NCBI GenBank assembly: GCA_902729315.2
Contig: LR746264.1
Coordinates: forward strand, 4,923,878 to 4,987,877
From: Spirodela intermedia
Taxonomy: Eukaryota; Streptophyta; Magnoliopsida; Alismatales; Araceae
Reading direction: 5' to 3'
DNA: 64,000 nt
Position numbers and translations under genes: made by a program. Each line of letters opens with the position of its first letter. The first letter of the stretch is position 1. Positions 25,665 through 37,317 of the stretch are shown piece after piece. The notes below the pieces were generated by a model that was given only the letters and a program-made list of their open reading frames with translations, was not told where the DNA came from and did no database searches.

Positions 25665-26055
25665 GGAAGAAGTCGGATGCAATCCGTCTCCTTTTCTTTC
25701 TCCTCATAGATCAAAGACAACTCCAATTGTTGTGCCGAATTGGGGCGTCAGAGTTGGTGGAAGGGAGGGAGAAAGCGACAAGTGCGCCGCGGTCAAAGCC
25801 CCGGCTAGTGGCCACTTCTTCCGCCTCTTCTTCATGGGCTGGCAGGGCATTTTCTAGCTAACGCTCGAGTCCTTTCCCCAGTCTAGTAGCCCACTTTGTA
25901 CTTTTCTTTACGTAGGTGTTGACACCTTGACTTCAGTGTTGATTGAATATTGATTGTGCATTAAATAAGAGATTAACAGGTTCCCATGATCCAAAATTAC
26001 AGATCATGGTCATTATCGAGATTGTTGAAGAGTATTGAGTTGTACATGAGTTTAT
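25665..26055. promoter_or_regulatory. 5' flank of the ARM-repeat gene
   Basis: GC-rich up to about 25860, which suits a promoter and 5' UTR for the minus-strand gene. It then drops to AT-rich DNA leading into the Gypsy fossil. No U-box-coding exon was found here. Confidence 0.3.
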
Positions 26056-29000
26056 CCATTTTTTAATAAACCTAGATGATAGAATAAATTTGAATTAATT
26101 CATTGCCTAAGCAAATTATGTAAGATATTACTTTGAACAAATTGAATAACTACTTTATGGTCATTTGTCCTTGTTAGTATAACTTCTACCCATTTGACAC
26201 ATAGCCAATAGCTAACAAAATATATTCATAACTTCGACATAAAAGAATATTTGAAGGCATTATATTTCCTTTTTGAATATTTATGGCAGATTGACATTTG
26301 ATACATTGCCTATAAAATATGTGAGTATTTTAAAATAAAGATGGTCAATAGAAACCATATTGAGAAAAAAATTTATTATTATTCTGCTTGTAAAATGACC
26401 CCCACATCTATAAGAATGACAATGTTCTAAAATTTGAAACTATTCTCTTTTAGGAATGCATCTTCATAAAATTTGATCTAAACTTAGATGAAATAAACTA
26501 GGGTCATCTTAAAAATAATATTTAACACAAGCAAAGAATCATTCACATTCATCTTTTTACCAATGTGATAGAATTTCTACAATTACTAAATAATTAACTA
26601 TATGTGTATACTATGGTGTGAGTTTACTATGCAAGGCAAAAATATGTTCATTATAAAAAAAATCATTTAATTCAATATTTTCTTGCCCTTCAGTTCTAGA
26701 CAAATGATCAACTACTACATTATCTACACCTTTCTTATCTCATATCTTTAAGTTAAATTATTACAATAATAAGATCCATTCAAGTAGACATGATTTTGTT
26801 TCTTCCTTAGTCAACAAATATCTTAGGGCTGTGTGATCTGAATAAGTAATAACTTTAGATCCTAAGATGTAAGATCTAAATTTTTCTAAGGCAAAAACTA
26901 CTATAAGTAAATCTTTTTCCGTACTGATATAATTTATTTATGCATCAAAAATAGTTTTACTTGTATAATAAATTACCATTAGTTTTTTATCAACTTGTTG
27001 ACCTAAAACAGCACCCAATGCATAATTTGAAGCATCACACATGATTTCAAAAGGAATTGACCAAGTGAGTGATTGTAAAATAGGTGCCTTTGTCAATGTA
27101 TTCTTAAGTATAGAAAAAGCTTATAAACATGATCAAAATTAAAAGTGATCTTTAACAAGTAATGTTGTAAGAGATTTAACAATTTTTAAAAAAACCTTAA
27201 TAAATTTTCTATAGAAACTAGTATGTATTAGAAATAATTTATTTGATGGACAAAAAATGGGTGAAGGTAAATTAATAATAGAATTAATTTTTGCTCTATC
27301 TAACTCTATTCTTCTTCACTCACAATATGCCGTAGAACAATACCTTCTCTAACCATGAAATGACTTTTCTCTCAACTAAGAACTAGATTGATTTCTTCAC
27401 ATCTCTTAAGTAAATTTTAAATATTATTTAGACATATATCAAATGAATCACCAAATATTGAAAAATCATTCATGAAGACTTCTAAAAAGTCACCAATCAT
27501 TCTAGTAAATATAGACATCATGCATTTGTAAAATGTGGCCAGTGCATTGCATAAACCAAAGGACATGTGTTTAAATGCATATGTTCCAAATGACATGTGA
27601 ATATTATATTCTCTTGATCTTATGAAAATATTGATATTTGATTATATCCTAAAAATCCATCTAAGAAACATAAATATTTTTGTCCTACATGTCTATCTAT
27701 AATTTGGTCAATAAATGGTAAAGATAAATAATCTTTCTTTTTCACTACATTAGGCTTGTGGTAATCGATGCATACTTTCCATCTTGTAGTGAGTCTTGTT
27801 TGTAATTCTTCTCGTTTTTCTTTTTTGATCATCATCCATCCAACTTTTTTTGGAATTATTTGTGTTGGGCTGACCCACTCACTATCAGAAATATGGTAAA
27901 TAATATCAGCATCTAACTATTTAATGATTTCTTTATTTCATCTTTGTGTTCAGCCTACATTACATTTCCTTAGATGGTTTTGAGTTATCTTTTGTATATA
28001 TTACATGCAAACAAATTGATGGGCTGATCACGTTAAGATCAGTCATCATCCACCTATTGCTTTCTTATGTTCTTGTAAGACCTTGAATATTTTCTTTTCA
28101 TGTTCAACAGTTAATAAGGTGGAGATAATCACAAGTAAGGTTTGATTTATTCAACAAAAATGTATTTTAATAAATGAGGAAGAGGCTTAAATTCTAAAAC
28201 TTGGGGGATTATTTAATTATGATTTTATAACTATTATGTTATGATCTAACGCCATTTTTCTATACTTTTTTTTATCTATTGCATCAACATGGAATGAAAG
28301 AATTAATTGATCACCTTGCTGAACATAATTCATTTATTCTATGCAAAAATCCATTACATCAATATCTTATAGTAGACCCATAGGTTGTTTAATAGATCTA
28401 TTAACTAGTTGAAGTTCTAATAAAGTTAGTTTTAATTCTCCTAATTCGAAAAGATCAAAAATAGTCAAAGGTAATAAATTAACACTTGCACCCAAATCTA
28501 ATAGCACATTTGTAAATGTAGTTTATCCCACTTTACATGAGATAAGAGGTGCTCCTAAATCCTTACATCTCTTATACAACGAATGAAAAATAATGACACT
28601 AACGATCTAAACTTATTTACAAAGTATATATTATTCTTTTTAAAAAAATTCATATATATGCATATGTTTAATTGCATCTATCAATGAAATAGAGATTTGA
28701 ACTTATTTAAATATTTCATGAGCTCTTTATTAGGTTCAGTTCTTTTCTTAAGTTTTGATTCTAATATCTTAAGAAAGGAAACTATTTTTCTAATTTCATT
28801 GGACTGTGATAAAATGAGAATTTTGGGTGGCATGTACACTTTTGATTTTTCTTTTTTTGATTATTTTTTTTCTTCATCTAAATTTGTATTATTAGAAAAT
28901 AAACTATCATGATCATTATCATCATCATTTATTACTTCATCATCATAAACTAATTTTTTTAAAAAATATAGTGTATATGGATCTTTGAGTTACTTTTCAT

Positions 29001-29200
29001 TCCTCAAAGTGGTCACTACTTGTACATTTTCAAAACCTTGAGATGTAGATGGTTCATGAATACTAGAAGGCTGAATTTGTGGGTGATGAGCTGACTAGGA
29101 AGATGAATTATTTCACATTTTGAATTAGCCAAGACTAATTTACTTATCCCTTTTTCTAACCTAAGTGTTGTTTGTTAATTTTCTTGTCTAATGTGTTCTA
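26056..29200 (-). mobile_element. Decayed Ty3/Gypsy gag-pol fossil
   Basis: The minus strand reads in Gypsy order. A gag C-terminal part with an ITLR-like VVTTLRNEK block lies at about 29170-28990. Protease is at about 28510-28357 (LGASVNLLP, LKLTLLELQL). Reverse transcriptase is at about 27850-27580 (RWKVCIDYHKPNVV, LPFIDQIIDR, FLDGFLGYNQI). RNase H is at about 27060-26740 (YALGAVLGQQVDKK, IYYTSKT, FRSYILGSKVITYSDH), ending with a VDHLSR block at about 26700. The integrase zinc finger and core are at about 26430-26080 (CGGHFTSR, YWLCVKWVEV, RTNDHKVVIQF). The longest open piece is 71 codons (27620-27835). Many stops and deletions show it is dead. No flanking LTRs were recognised. Confidence 0.87.
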
Positions 29201-29674
29201 TCATCTTCATCATAGATGTATTTGTTTCCTAAAATTATTATATAATTTGCCTCATAAATTGTTACATCAAAATTGAATTCATATCAAATTGATTTTGATA
29301 TGAATTAACATATTGTGCACAAACTTGCAAATATGGTCTCTCTATGCTAAAATAATCATTTTTCTCTATCTTTTTGTGAGGCTTGCACTATCTCATTATC
29401 TTTTTTCTTATTCATCTCCAATTCATTAGTAGCTAACGTGGCTTCATTTTGAATAGGATAGGTTGCTTGAGTGGACTAAAAACTCTATAGGCATGGGATT
29501 AGCTAGAAGGGAGCTTGTTGCTAAGAAATTAGGGGTTGAACTTGGGGAAGAATGGATGAAATTGAAGATTGGAAGTTGATGAGTACCTTGTTAGAAATTA
29601 TGAGTATTTTGTTGATGATAACATTTTGCATTGTATTATGGTTGATGAAGAAGTCTAAATATAGTTAGGCGACT
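29201..29674. other. AT-rich spacer, possibly decayed Gypsy gag
   Basis: This lies where upstream gag would be expected on the minus strand. It is AT-rich and full of stops. I could not match it to a gag motif with confidence. Confidence 0.3.
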
Positions 29675-29960
29675 AGCACGGGTTTGAATCCTACTAGAGT
29701 CAAAACTTATCTTTTTTTCTAATTAAATCACGATTTTCTTACAAATCATTAGTGGAGAATTAAGCTATTAGAATCGCTTAATTCTTGACAAAAATCTCAT
29801 CAATGTGATTCATAGAGCATAAGTACTAAAATTATTGAACGATTTGTCATAAAAGGATCGTGAATCTATTGAGTAAATCATCTCTGATTAATCGATGAAT
29901 AAACTGTTGTTGGAAAGAGGACAATCCACCAAGAAATGAGTCATCGCCTCTTGAGAAAAT
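29675..29960 (+). mobile_element. Internal fragment of the LTR-like repeat (forward)
   Basis: It matches the family from the GGGTTTGAATCCT block through the block equivalent to J 42775-43060. Both family termini are missing. Stops and C-to-T changes mark it as an old copy. Confidence 0.65.
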
Positions 29961-29984
29961 GATGGTGGAAGTTAAACTAATTAA

Positions 29985-30108
29985 AAAATAGTAAAATAGA
30001 GTTTCAACATTACTATGGTGATGTATTAGTGAAATCTTAAGCATTTAAGATAATTGTTCTACAATGTCCATGACCTTGAAGGTTCTCATTGGACAAGTAT
30101 GATGTGGG
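29985..30108 (-). mobile_element. Inverted fragment of the LTR-like repeat
   Basis: The reverse complement of this segment matches the family block with GCCTTCGAGG and TGGACACTACA (J 43270-43400). It sits 25 bp from a forward fragment and directly against the intact left terminus of copy C, so the two fragments form a broken head-to-head arrangement. Confidence 0.65.
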
Positions 30109-31677
30109 TGATAAGTCTTCATTATTATGAGTTAATAATTAATAAATAATATAGTTTTAGTCTTAATTCATGATGAATAGATTTATATATGTGCTAAATT
30201 ATAAAAAGTAGTTTTTAATTGATTAATGTGATTTTTTAGTTAATTATATTATTTTATACGAATTTATAAGATTTTTTATAATCTTATTTTTGACATAAAT
30301 GAATAAAAATAAAAAATAAAAAGATAAAAAAAGGGGGGACCCATCGTCTAGTTGAGCTTGAAGTCAATCGGAAGCACAATAAACACAGAGTTGTGAGTAA
30401 GGGCTCAAGCAACTATGGACCAATGGGGACGTATGTGCCACTCTCCTTCCATGTCACTAGTGACGAACTCGCTGTGAGACAAGGAGTGGTCGTACACACG
30501 AGAAAGGGACTCATTGCTTGTAAATATGATATTGCTATATATTCATCCAAAACTTCAGTATACAACTGATGTAAGACTAAATTGGCAGTCACACCTTCCT
30601 TGAAATAGTTTTAATTATTTTAATATCTTAAATACCCCTTAGTTATAACAAGATATATCATGATGACATTACTTTATAAAGGTATTATAATACTTATTTT
30701 AATCTCTCATATAGGTGGATGACAAGTGTGGGTTCGAATCCTACTATAGCCAAAATATATATTTTTATCTGATTAAATTGTGATTTTCTTATAGATCGCT
30801 AGTGAAAGATTAAGTTGTCAAAATCACTTGATCATCGACAAAAATCTCATGAACGTGATTTGTAGAGCATTGTTACTAAAATTACTAAACAATTCGCGAT
30901 AAAAAGATTGTGAATCTATTAAGTAAAGTATCTCTAATTGATCAATGAATAAGCTGTCGTCGAGAAGAGGACGATCCATCAAGAGATGAGTCACCACCTC
31001 TTGAGAGCGTATCGAATGTGATGAAGAGTGTTCTCTTGTTGCACAGACCTGAAGGTGAAGCTCCTTGATAGGCGTCTCACCTCCATCTAGCTCTTCTTTG
31101 TCGAGTGATAACTGTTAGAGAGTTACAAAGGTTGTCATTCTTCTACTCTATTAGGTGACAGTCACTAGAGATGACTCAACGATTCATTTCATTGATCTCT
31201 AGACTTCGCAAATAGATCAAAAGATTGCCTACATCATCTTTGTCCAAGGAGAGCCTTCGAGGCTATGGACACTACAAGATGATCCTTCTGAATGCTTAGA
31301 ATTTTGATGCATCGCCAACACATCACCACTGCAATGTCGAAACTCTATTTTTTTATTTTCAACTTAATTTTTTTTTCATTTAGTGATAATTTGTGTGATT
31401 TAAATCTATCAAATTATTCTTTATTCAATTACGATTCTTCCGACTTTTATATATAATCACTTACATAAGAATAGTTAGATGAAACTATCTTTCTATTCAA
31501 TTTGCGTTCATCAGGCATTGATGTCATCTTGTTGTCCGCACCCTTATTTCTCTTTTTGGTGAGTTTTAAATATATTTTATTTTCATTTCTTAGAATAAAA
31601 TTTATAAAAAATCATATTCTTTGAAGAAAAATTTGAAATTTTATCTAATATTATATTATATCTTTCTTATTCATTGA
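30109..31677 (+). mobile_element. Copy C of the LTR-like repeat, right end missing
   Basis: It starts with TGATAAGTCTTCATTATTATG and follows the family to about 31677. There it switches, without the CACGTCA terminus, into sequence that belongs about 145 bp inside the left end of the next copy. The upstream-element block near 30575 is decayed (GATGTAAGAC). Confidence 0.75.
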
Positions 31678-33172
31678 TTTTATATGAATTTATATGATTT
31701 TTATAGTCTTGTTTTTGCGATAAATGAAGAAAAAAAAATAAAATAAATATAAGACAAAATGAGGGAGACCGATCGACTTGCTGAGCCTACAAAGGGGTTG
31801 GAAACTCAATCAAGGAGTAGCCACAAGTAGGGGCTCGAGCAGCTTGGACCAATAGGGGCACATGTGCGCCACTCCCTTTCCACGTCACCGGTGGCCAGCC
31901 GGTTGTGGGACAACAAGCGGTCGTACACGTGAGAAAAGGGATTTTGCTTAGAAATATAACATTAGTATATATTTGCTCAAAAAATCAGCACACAACCAAT
32001 GTGGGAGTAAACCTGCGTCACACCTTCCTCAAAAGAGGCAGGCGATCGGCGTGGGTTCAAGTCCTTCTAGACTCAAAAGTCATATATTTTTATGTGATTA
32101 TCGTGACTTTCTTATAGATCGCCAATGAAGGATTAAGCAACGAGAATCGTTAGATCATCAGTGAAAATCTCGTCAATGCGATTTGCAGAGTATTGCTACT
32201 AAAATTGTTGAATGATTCATGATAAAAGGATCACGAATCCATGAAGTAAATCATCTCTGATTGATCGACGAACAAGCTGTCGTTGAGAAAATGACGATCT
32301 ACTGCGAGATTAGTCGCCACCTCTTGAGAGAGTAACAGATGCGATGAAGATACTTCTCTTACTACACGAACTTGAGGATGAAGCTCCCTGACAAACGCCC
32401 CACCTCCATCCAGCTCCTCTCTGTCGGGTGACAGCCGCTGGAGAGCCGCAAAGTCGCCGTTTCTCTACTCCGCTGGATGACAGCCATTAGAGATGACTCG
32501 ACGACCCATTTCATTAATCTTTAGACTTCGCGAGAAGATCTAGAGATTGCCCATGTCATCTTTGTCCAAAGAGAGTCTTCGAGGCCATGGACACTACACA
32601 ACGATCCTCCCAAACGCTCAAGATTTCATTGCATCACCGATGCATCGCCGTCGTGACATTGGAACTTTATTTTCCTACTTTCAACTTACTTTACGCTTCA
32701 TTTAGTGATAATTTTTGTGATTTTAATTTACCAAAATATACTTTGTTCAATTACGATTCTTTCAGCTTTTATAGATCTTAATTTAGTCGTTTAAATTGTC
32801 TGTAATTGCTTACATAAGAATCGTTGAGCAGAACTCTATTTTCGCTTGATTCGCGTTCGTCGGGCGCTGACGTCTTCCTAACGTCTGCACTCTTATTTTC
32901 CTTTTTTGTGAATTTTAAATATATTTCCTTTTTATTTCCTAGTATAAAATTTATTAAAAATCATATTCATTGAGATAATTCTGAATAATTACTAGATATT
33001 ACATTACATTTCTGTGATCGACTTGAAAAATTATCACTATTTTTGGAAGTTTTATTGAATTATAATTGATATATTTATTTAGAAATACTTCTAAATATTC
33101 AAAAATTCATATTTTCTAGTTTTATAAATTTTAGATTTGCGTGATTTAATATACAATGATTAAGTCACGTCA
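31678..33172 (+). mobile_element. Copy D of the LTR-like repeat, left end missing
   Basis: It lacks the first ~145 bp including the terminal inverted repeat. It then follows the family to the complete right terminus ATTAAGTCACGTCA at 33172. A GTGGGAGTAAAC block near 32003 is the decayed upstream element, opposite a TATATA block. No 5-bp duplication pairs 30104-30108 with 33173-33177, which agrees with a rearranged C/D chimera. Confidence 0.75.
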
Positions 33173-33189
33173 GTCTTTCCTTTTGTATA

Positions 33190-33397
33190 TATATATATAA
33201 TTCTTTATTTATCTCAAAAATAGGACTATAAAAATCATATAAATTCATATAAAATTACATAACTAGCTAAAAATTCATATTAATCAACTAAAAAATACTT
33301 TTCATAATTTAACATAAATATAAGTCTATTTATCATGAGTTAAGGCTAAAAATATATTATTTATTAATTATTAACTCATGATAATGAAGATTTATTA
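33190..33397 (-). mobile_element. Terminal fragment E of the LTR-like repeat (inverted)
   Basis: The last ~210 bp read as the reverse complement of the family's TGATAAG end and include its inverted-repeat arms. The fragment abuts decayed Copia integrase coding sequence at 33398, so this copy probably landed inside that Copia element before losing its other end. Confidence 0.7.
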
Positions 33398-35436
33398 ATT
33401 ACTTTGAACTATCATTGTCCTAAATATGTCAAATAATATTTTATTTTTTCTTTCTACAACTCTATTTTGATAGAGAGTTACAAGGGTTTAGAATTCATTC
33501 GTGACTCTTAGTTCATTATAGAATTTCAAAAATATATTATTTTTGAATTCTCCTCCATGATCACTTTTGATATTTATAATTAGTGTATCTATTTCAATTT
33601 GTATTCTCTTTAAAAATTTCATGAAGAAATTAAATATTTCATTCTTGTGCAAAAGAAACTTACCTAGGTAAATATAAAAAAATCAACAATGACAAGACAA
33701 TAATTCTTTCCTCAAAGCTAACAATTTGATTTGGACCAAATAAATATAAGATGAATAAGTTGCTTCAATTTTAAATGTTCTCTAATCTGGTTTCCTTTGA
33801 TGTAGTTATCACATGTCTAGTCTAAATCAAACTTCAATGTTATTACCAAATAGCTGACAAATGTTAATCAACAATAAGAACATTTTGACAACAGATTTAT
33901 CATTTAATCGAACATCTTCATACCCATGAATATTTTCTATTTTGTCATCCCTAAATGTGACTTCTCCTCAATCCATTGACTTGAATGTAGAGAGTCAACT
34001 CTAATCTTCAATTATGTGCCTTGAACACCCGCTGTCCAAATATCACTGTGAGATGGTTCACAAGATATCCCCTTGAAAAACATAATAAAGTTATTAGATG
34101 CAGAACCCAAATTACTTTGGGTTTATCTTTCTTACCCTTAGGTACCTAGATAAATCATGCTTTTGGTCCAACTCTAGTTCTACTAACTAGTCTAGTTCCA
34201 TTAATCACTCCCTAGTGATTTCAGATTATAACATAGTCCATTTATAAAAGATATGTTATAGCTTCCTAACATCATATCTAATTCCTTATGACTTCCACAC
34301 ACTTTCTTGTAGTATAACATCAAATCAAATAATTTCTTTTTTAGTTTTTGGTCCTTTTGAATTGATTGTTTGATCTATTTACTTAGATTCTCATTTTTTG
34401 TTCTTAGCTCAAGATTGTCTATGTTTAGTTCTATGATAACACACTCATGTATTCAACATTTTGTGGCCTGAAAAGATAAGATTTTCTTAGATCTTTGGGT
34501 CATAATCTCATTATGTGCTTATGATATTTTTGTTGTCATAAAGACTCAATTTTATTTTTCTTTGGTGACAGTGAGAATATCAAGTTGAGATGATGTATCT
34601 TCAAGTTCCTTTTATAATCTACTAATTTCTCTATAAGACTTTCATTCTCCTTTTCCACTATTTTGGTAAGGATAGTACTATTCCTTATTTTGTTTTCTAA
34701 TGAATAATTTTACTCTTTAAGTTTGAGGTTTTTTGTTGCAATACTTTCAATTTATGTCTAATATCTTCAAAAGCATCAATGAGTTCATCTAAATCGTCTT
34801 ACAAATATGAGGGAGAGTCATTGACATCACATACCTTTGAAGTTCTAGCCATGAAATATACTTCCAACAAGGACTCTATTTCTAATCACATCTATTTCAT
34901 GAGTTAGGAGTGAACCAACAATTTAATCTAAGGAGATAATCTTCAGATTCTTTGATTCTATGATTGTGGCTTTCTTAGCCATTCATTATTAATGTAGGTA
35001 ATAGCTTTCAGTTTGTCTCTATTATGGAATACCTTGCTTATATTTCTCATAGTATTTATGATATCATCATATCTCTTGACAAGGTCAGTAATGAATTCTC
35101 TTTCTTTTATGTAAAATGATTCATATCTTCACACTAGGGTGTTGATCCTAGTTTTCGTCACATTCATATGTTCTAATTTATCACATATCTCATTCACTAT
35201 TTCACAATTGAATACACAGTTAAACTCAAAAACATTAATTGTGTTTAGTTGAACTCAAAGACACTTTTAATCCTTGACTTGTCACATAGATTCTAACTCT
35301 AATATTCCAAATACATAATTCATTCCATCAAACATAGATGATTTGGGCTTTGAAGATTTTTTTATTTCAATAGTCATAGGATTTACACCCTAAGATGCTT
35401 TAATATGTATTGATCGAGGTGGGCTCTAATATTAAT
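33398..35436 (-). mobile_element. Second Copia fossil: integrase, protease, gag and primer site
   Basis: Read on the minus strand, a primer-binding site lies at about 35435-35421. TTAATATTAGAGCCC differs from the initiator-tRNA-Met type TTGGTATCAGAGCCC only by three transitions. Gag follows with FDGMNYVFWNIRVR at about 35350. The protease block is YLDSGCSRH at about 34045-34020. The integrase core is at about 33700-33420 (IKSDHGGEFKNN, VTNEF, RVVERK). Coding similarity runs up to 33398, where LTR fragment E interrupts it. Reverse transcriptase and RNase H are missing. Many stops show it is dead. Confidence 0.82.
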
Positions 35437-35966
35437 TGTTGAGTTCAATGTGACTAAGTGAAGTACTAATAGGAGGGAGGGATTAATTGATATCCTACAT
35501 TTTTCTTCTGATTTGCTACACATCTATATATATATACATATGTGTGTGTGTGTGTGTGAATGCATGTTATAACACGATCTGTCTAATCTATATACAACTA
35601 GACCTAAATCTCTTCCTTTGACTACGAGGTCACTTAGGTTCTTTTCTCTCATGCATGACAATAATAGACATATTTAATACTTGTTTATCATTCCTTGGGC
35701 TACATTCAATTTTGAAAGATCTCCATATTGGATTTTTAGTATTTCTCAACATAAATATGGCTGACTTTATGAGTCAACTCTCCCAAACAATATTGTTTAA
35801 TCTCCACTAAGATCTTACCCCTCACTTGTATGCATTAACTCACAACACTATATGCTTAAGTCAAGATATAGTTTTCCTCAAATACCAACATTCTACACTT
35901 GTAGATATTAATTCTTAATACCTTGTTCCTTATCCTTATATTCCCTCTACTCACCACATAGGTTAC
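35437..35966 (-). mobile_element. Probable 5' LTR of the second Copia fossil, interrupted
   Basis: On the plus strand it begins TGTTGAGTTC directly beside the primer-binding site, as the end of a 5' LTR should. It contains a (TA)n(TG)n microsatellite at 35525-35558. It is cut at 35967 by copy G of the other family, so its far end cannot be defined. Confidence 0.5.
35525..35558. repeat. (TA)n/(TG)n microsatellite
   Basis: A run of TA units passes into about eight TG units inside the presumed Copia LTR. Confidence 0.8.
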
Positions 35967-36461
35967 TGACGTGACTCAGTCTTTGTATATTAAATCACGC
36001 AAATATAAAATTTATAAAACTAGAAAATATGAATTTTCGGATATTTAAAAGTATTTCAAAATAAATATATCAATTATAATTCAATAAAAATTCCAAAAAT
36101 AGCGGTAATTTTCCAAGTCGATCACAGGGATGTAATATAATATCTAGTAATTATTCAGAATTTTTCTCAATGAGTAAGATTTTCTTACGAATTTTATACT
36201 AGGAAATAAAAAGTAAATATATTTAAAATTCACAAAAAGAAAAGGAAATAAGGGTGCGGACATCAGGATGACGTCAGCGCCCGGCGAACGCGAATCAGGC
36301 GGAAACAGAGTTCCACCCGGCGATTCTTACGTAGGCGATTACAGACGACTCAATTAATCAAATTAAGATCTGTAAAAGCCGGAAGAATCGTAATTGAACG
36401 AAGTATAGTTTGGTAAATAAAAATCAACAAAGTATCACTAAATGAAGCGTAAATTAAATTG

Positions 36462-36749
36462 AAAGCAGGAAAACAGAGTTCCGGCGTCGCGACGGCGATG
36501 CGTCGGCGATGCACCGGAATCCTGAGCGTTCGGGAGGATCGTCGTGCAGTGTCCACGGCCTCGAAGGCTCTCCTTGGACAAAGACGACGTGGGCAATCTC
36601 TAGATAAAGCAGGAAAACAGAGTTCCGGCGTCGCGACGGCGACGCGTCGGCGATGCACCGGAATCCTGAGCGTTCGGGAGGGTCGTCGTGCAGTGTCCAC
36701 GGCCTCGAAGGCTCTCCTTGGACAAAGACGACGTGGGCAATCTCTAGAT
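36462..36749. repeat. 144-bp tandem duplication inside copy G
   Basis: Units 36462-36605 and 36606-36749 are nearly identical, with about three single-base differences. No other family copy in the window has the duplication. Because 144 is a multiple of three, an overlapping frame keeps 48 codons repeated, but this gives no evidence of coding. Confidence 0.9.
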
Positions 36750-37275
36750 CTTCTCGCGAAGTCTAGAGACCAATGAAGTGGGTCGTCGAATCGTCTCCGG
36801 CGGCTGTCACCCGGCGGAGCGGAAAAACGGCGACTTTGCGGCTCTCCGGCGGCTGTCACCCGACGGAGAGGGGCTGGATGGAGGTGAGGCGCGTGTTAGG
36901 GAGCTTCATCCTCAGGTCCGCGCAGCAAGAGGAGGCTCTTCATCGCATCTGGTACGCTCTCAGGAGGTGGCGACTGGTCTCCCGGCGGATCGTCCTCTTC
37001 CCGACGACGGCTTGTTCGTCGATCAATCGGAGATGATTTACTCGATGGATTGCGATCCTTTTATCGCGAATCGTTCAGAAATTTTAGTAGCAATGCTCCG
37101 CGAATCGCGTTGACGAGATTTTCGCCGATGATCCAGCGATTCCGGTTGCTTAATCCTTCACCGGCGATCTGCAGGAAAGTCGCGATAATCAGTTAAAAAT
37201 ATATGAATTTTGACTCTGGGAGGATTCGAACCTGCGGCGGTCGCCCGCCCCTGAACAAGGTGTGACGCGGGTTTA

Positions 37276-37317
37276 GTCCCACATCGGTTGTGCGCGGATT
37301 ATTTGGGCGAATATATA
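37276..37317 (+). promoter_or_regulatory. snRNA-type promoter: upstream element plus TATA box (copy G)
   Basis: GTCCCACATCG (37276-37286) is a perfect match to the plant snRNA upstream sequence element RTCCCACATCG. TATATA follows at 37312-37317 with 25 nt between. In plant U-snRNA genes a gap of about 23-26 nt goes with RNA polymerase III and one about 10 nt longer with polymerase II. The DNA downstream (37342-37520) is GC-rich and ends with TTTT and TTTTT runs at 37521-37535. Whether it is transcribed is unknown. Confidence 0.5.

Noticed and set aside
30109-33172. Copies C and D read as one complete element
   Set aside because: The total is about twice the family length, the middle lacks termini, and the outer flanks show no 5-bp duplication. 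Two fused partial copies fit better.
33398-33410. Similar flanks beside fragment E (ATTACTTTGAAC) and copy G (GTTACCTTGGAC)
   Set aside because: They differ only by transitions, which hinted at a shared target or common origin. But the match is only about 12 bp and does not extend, so chance cannot be excluded.
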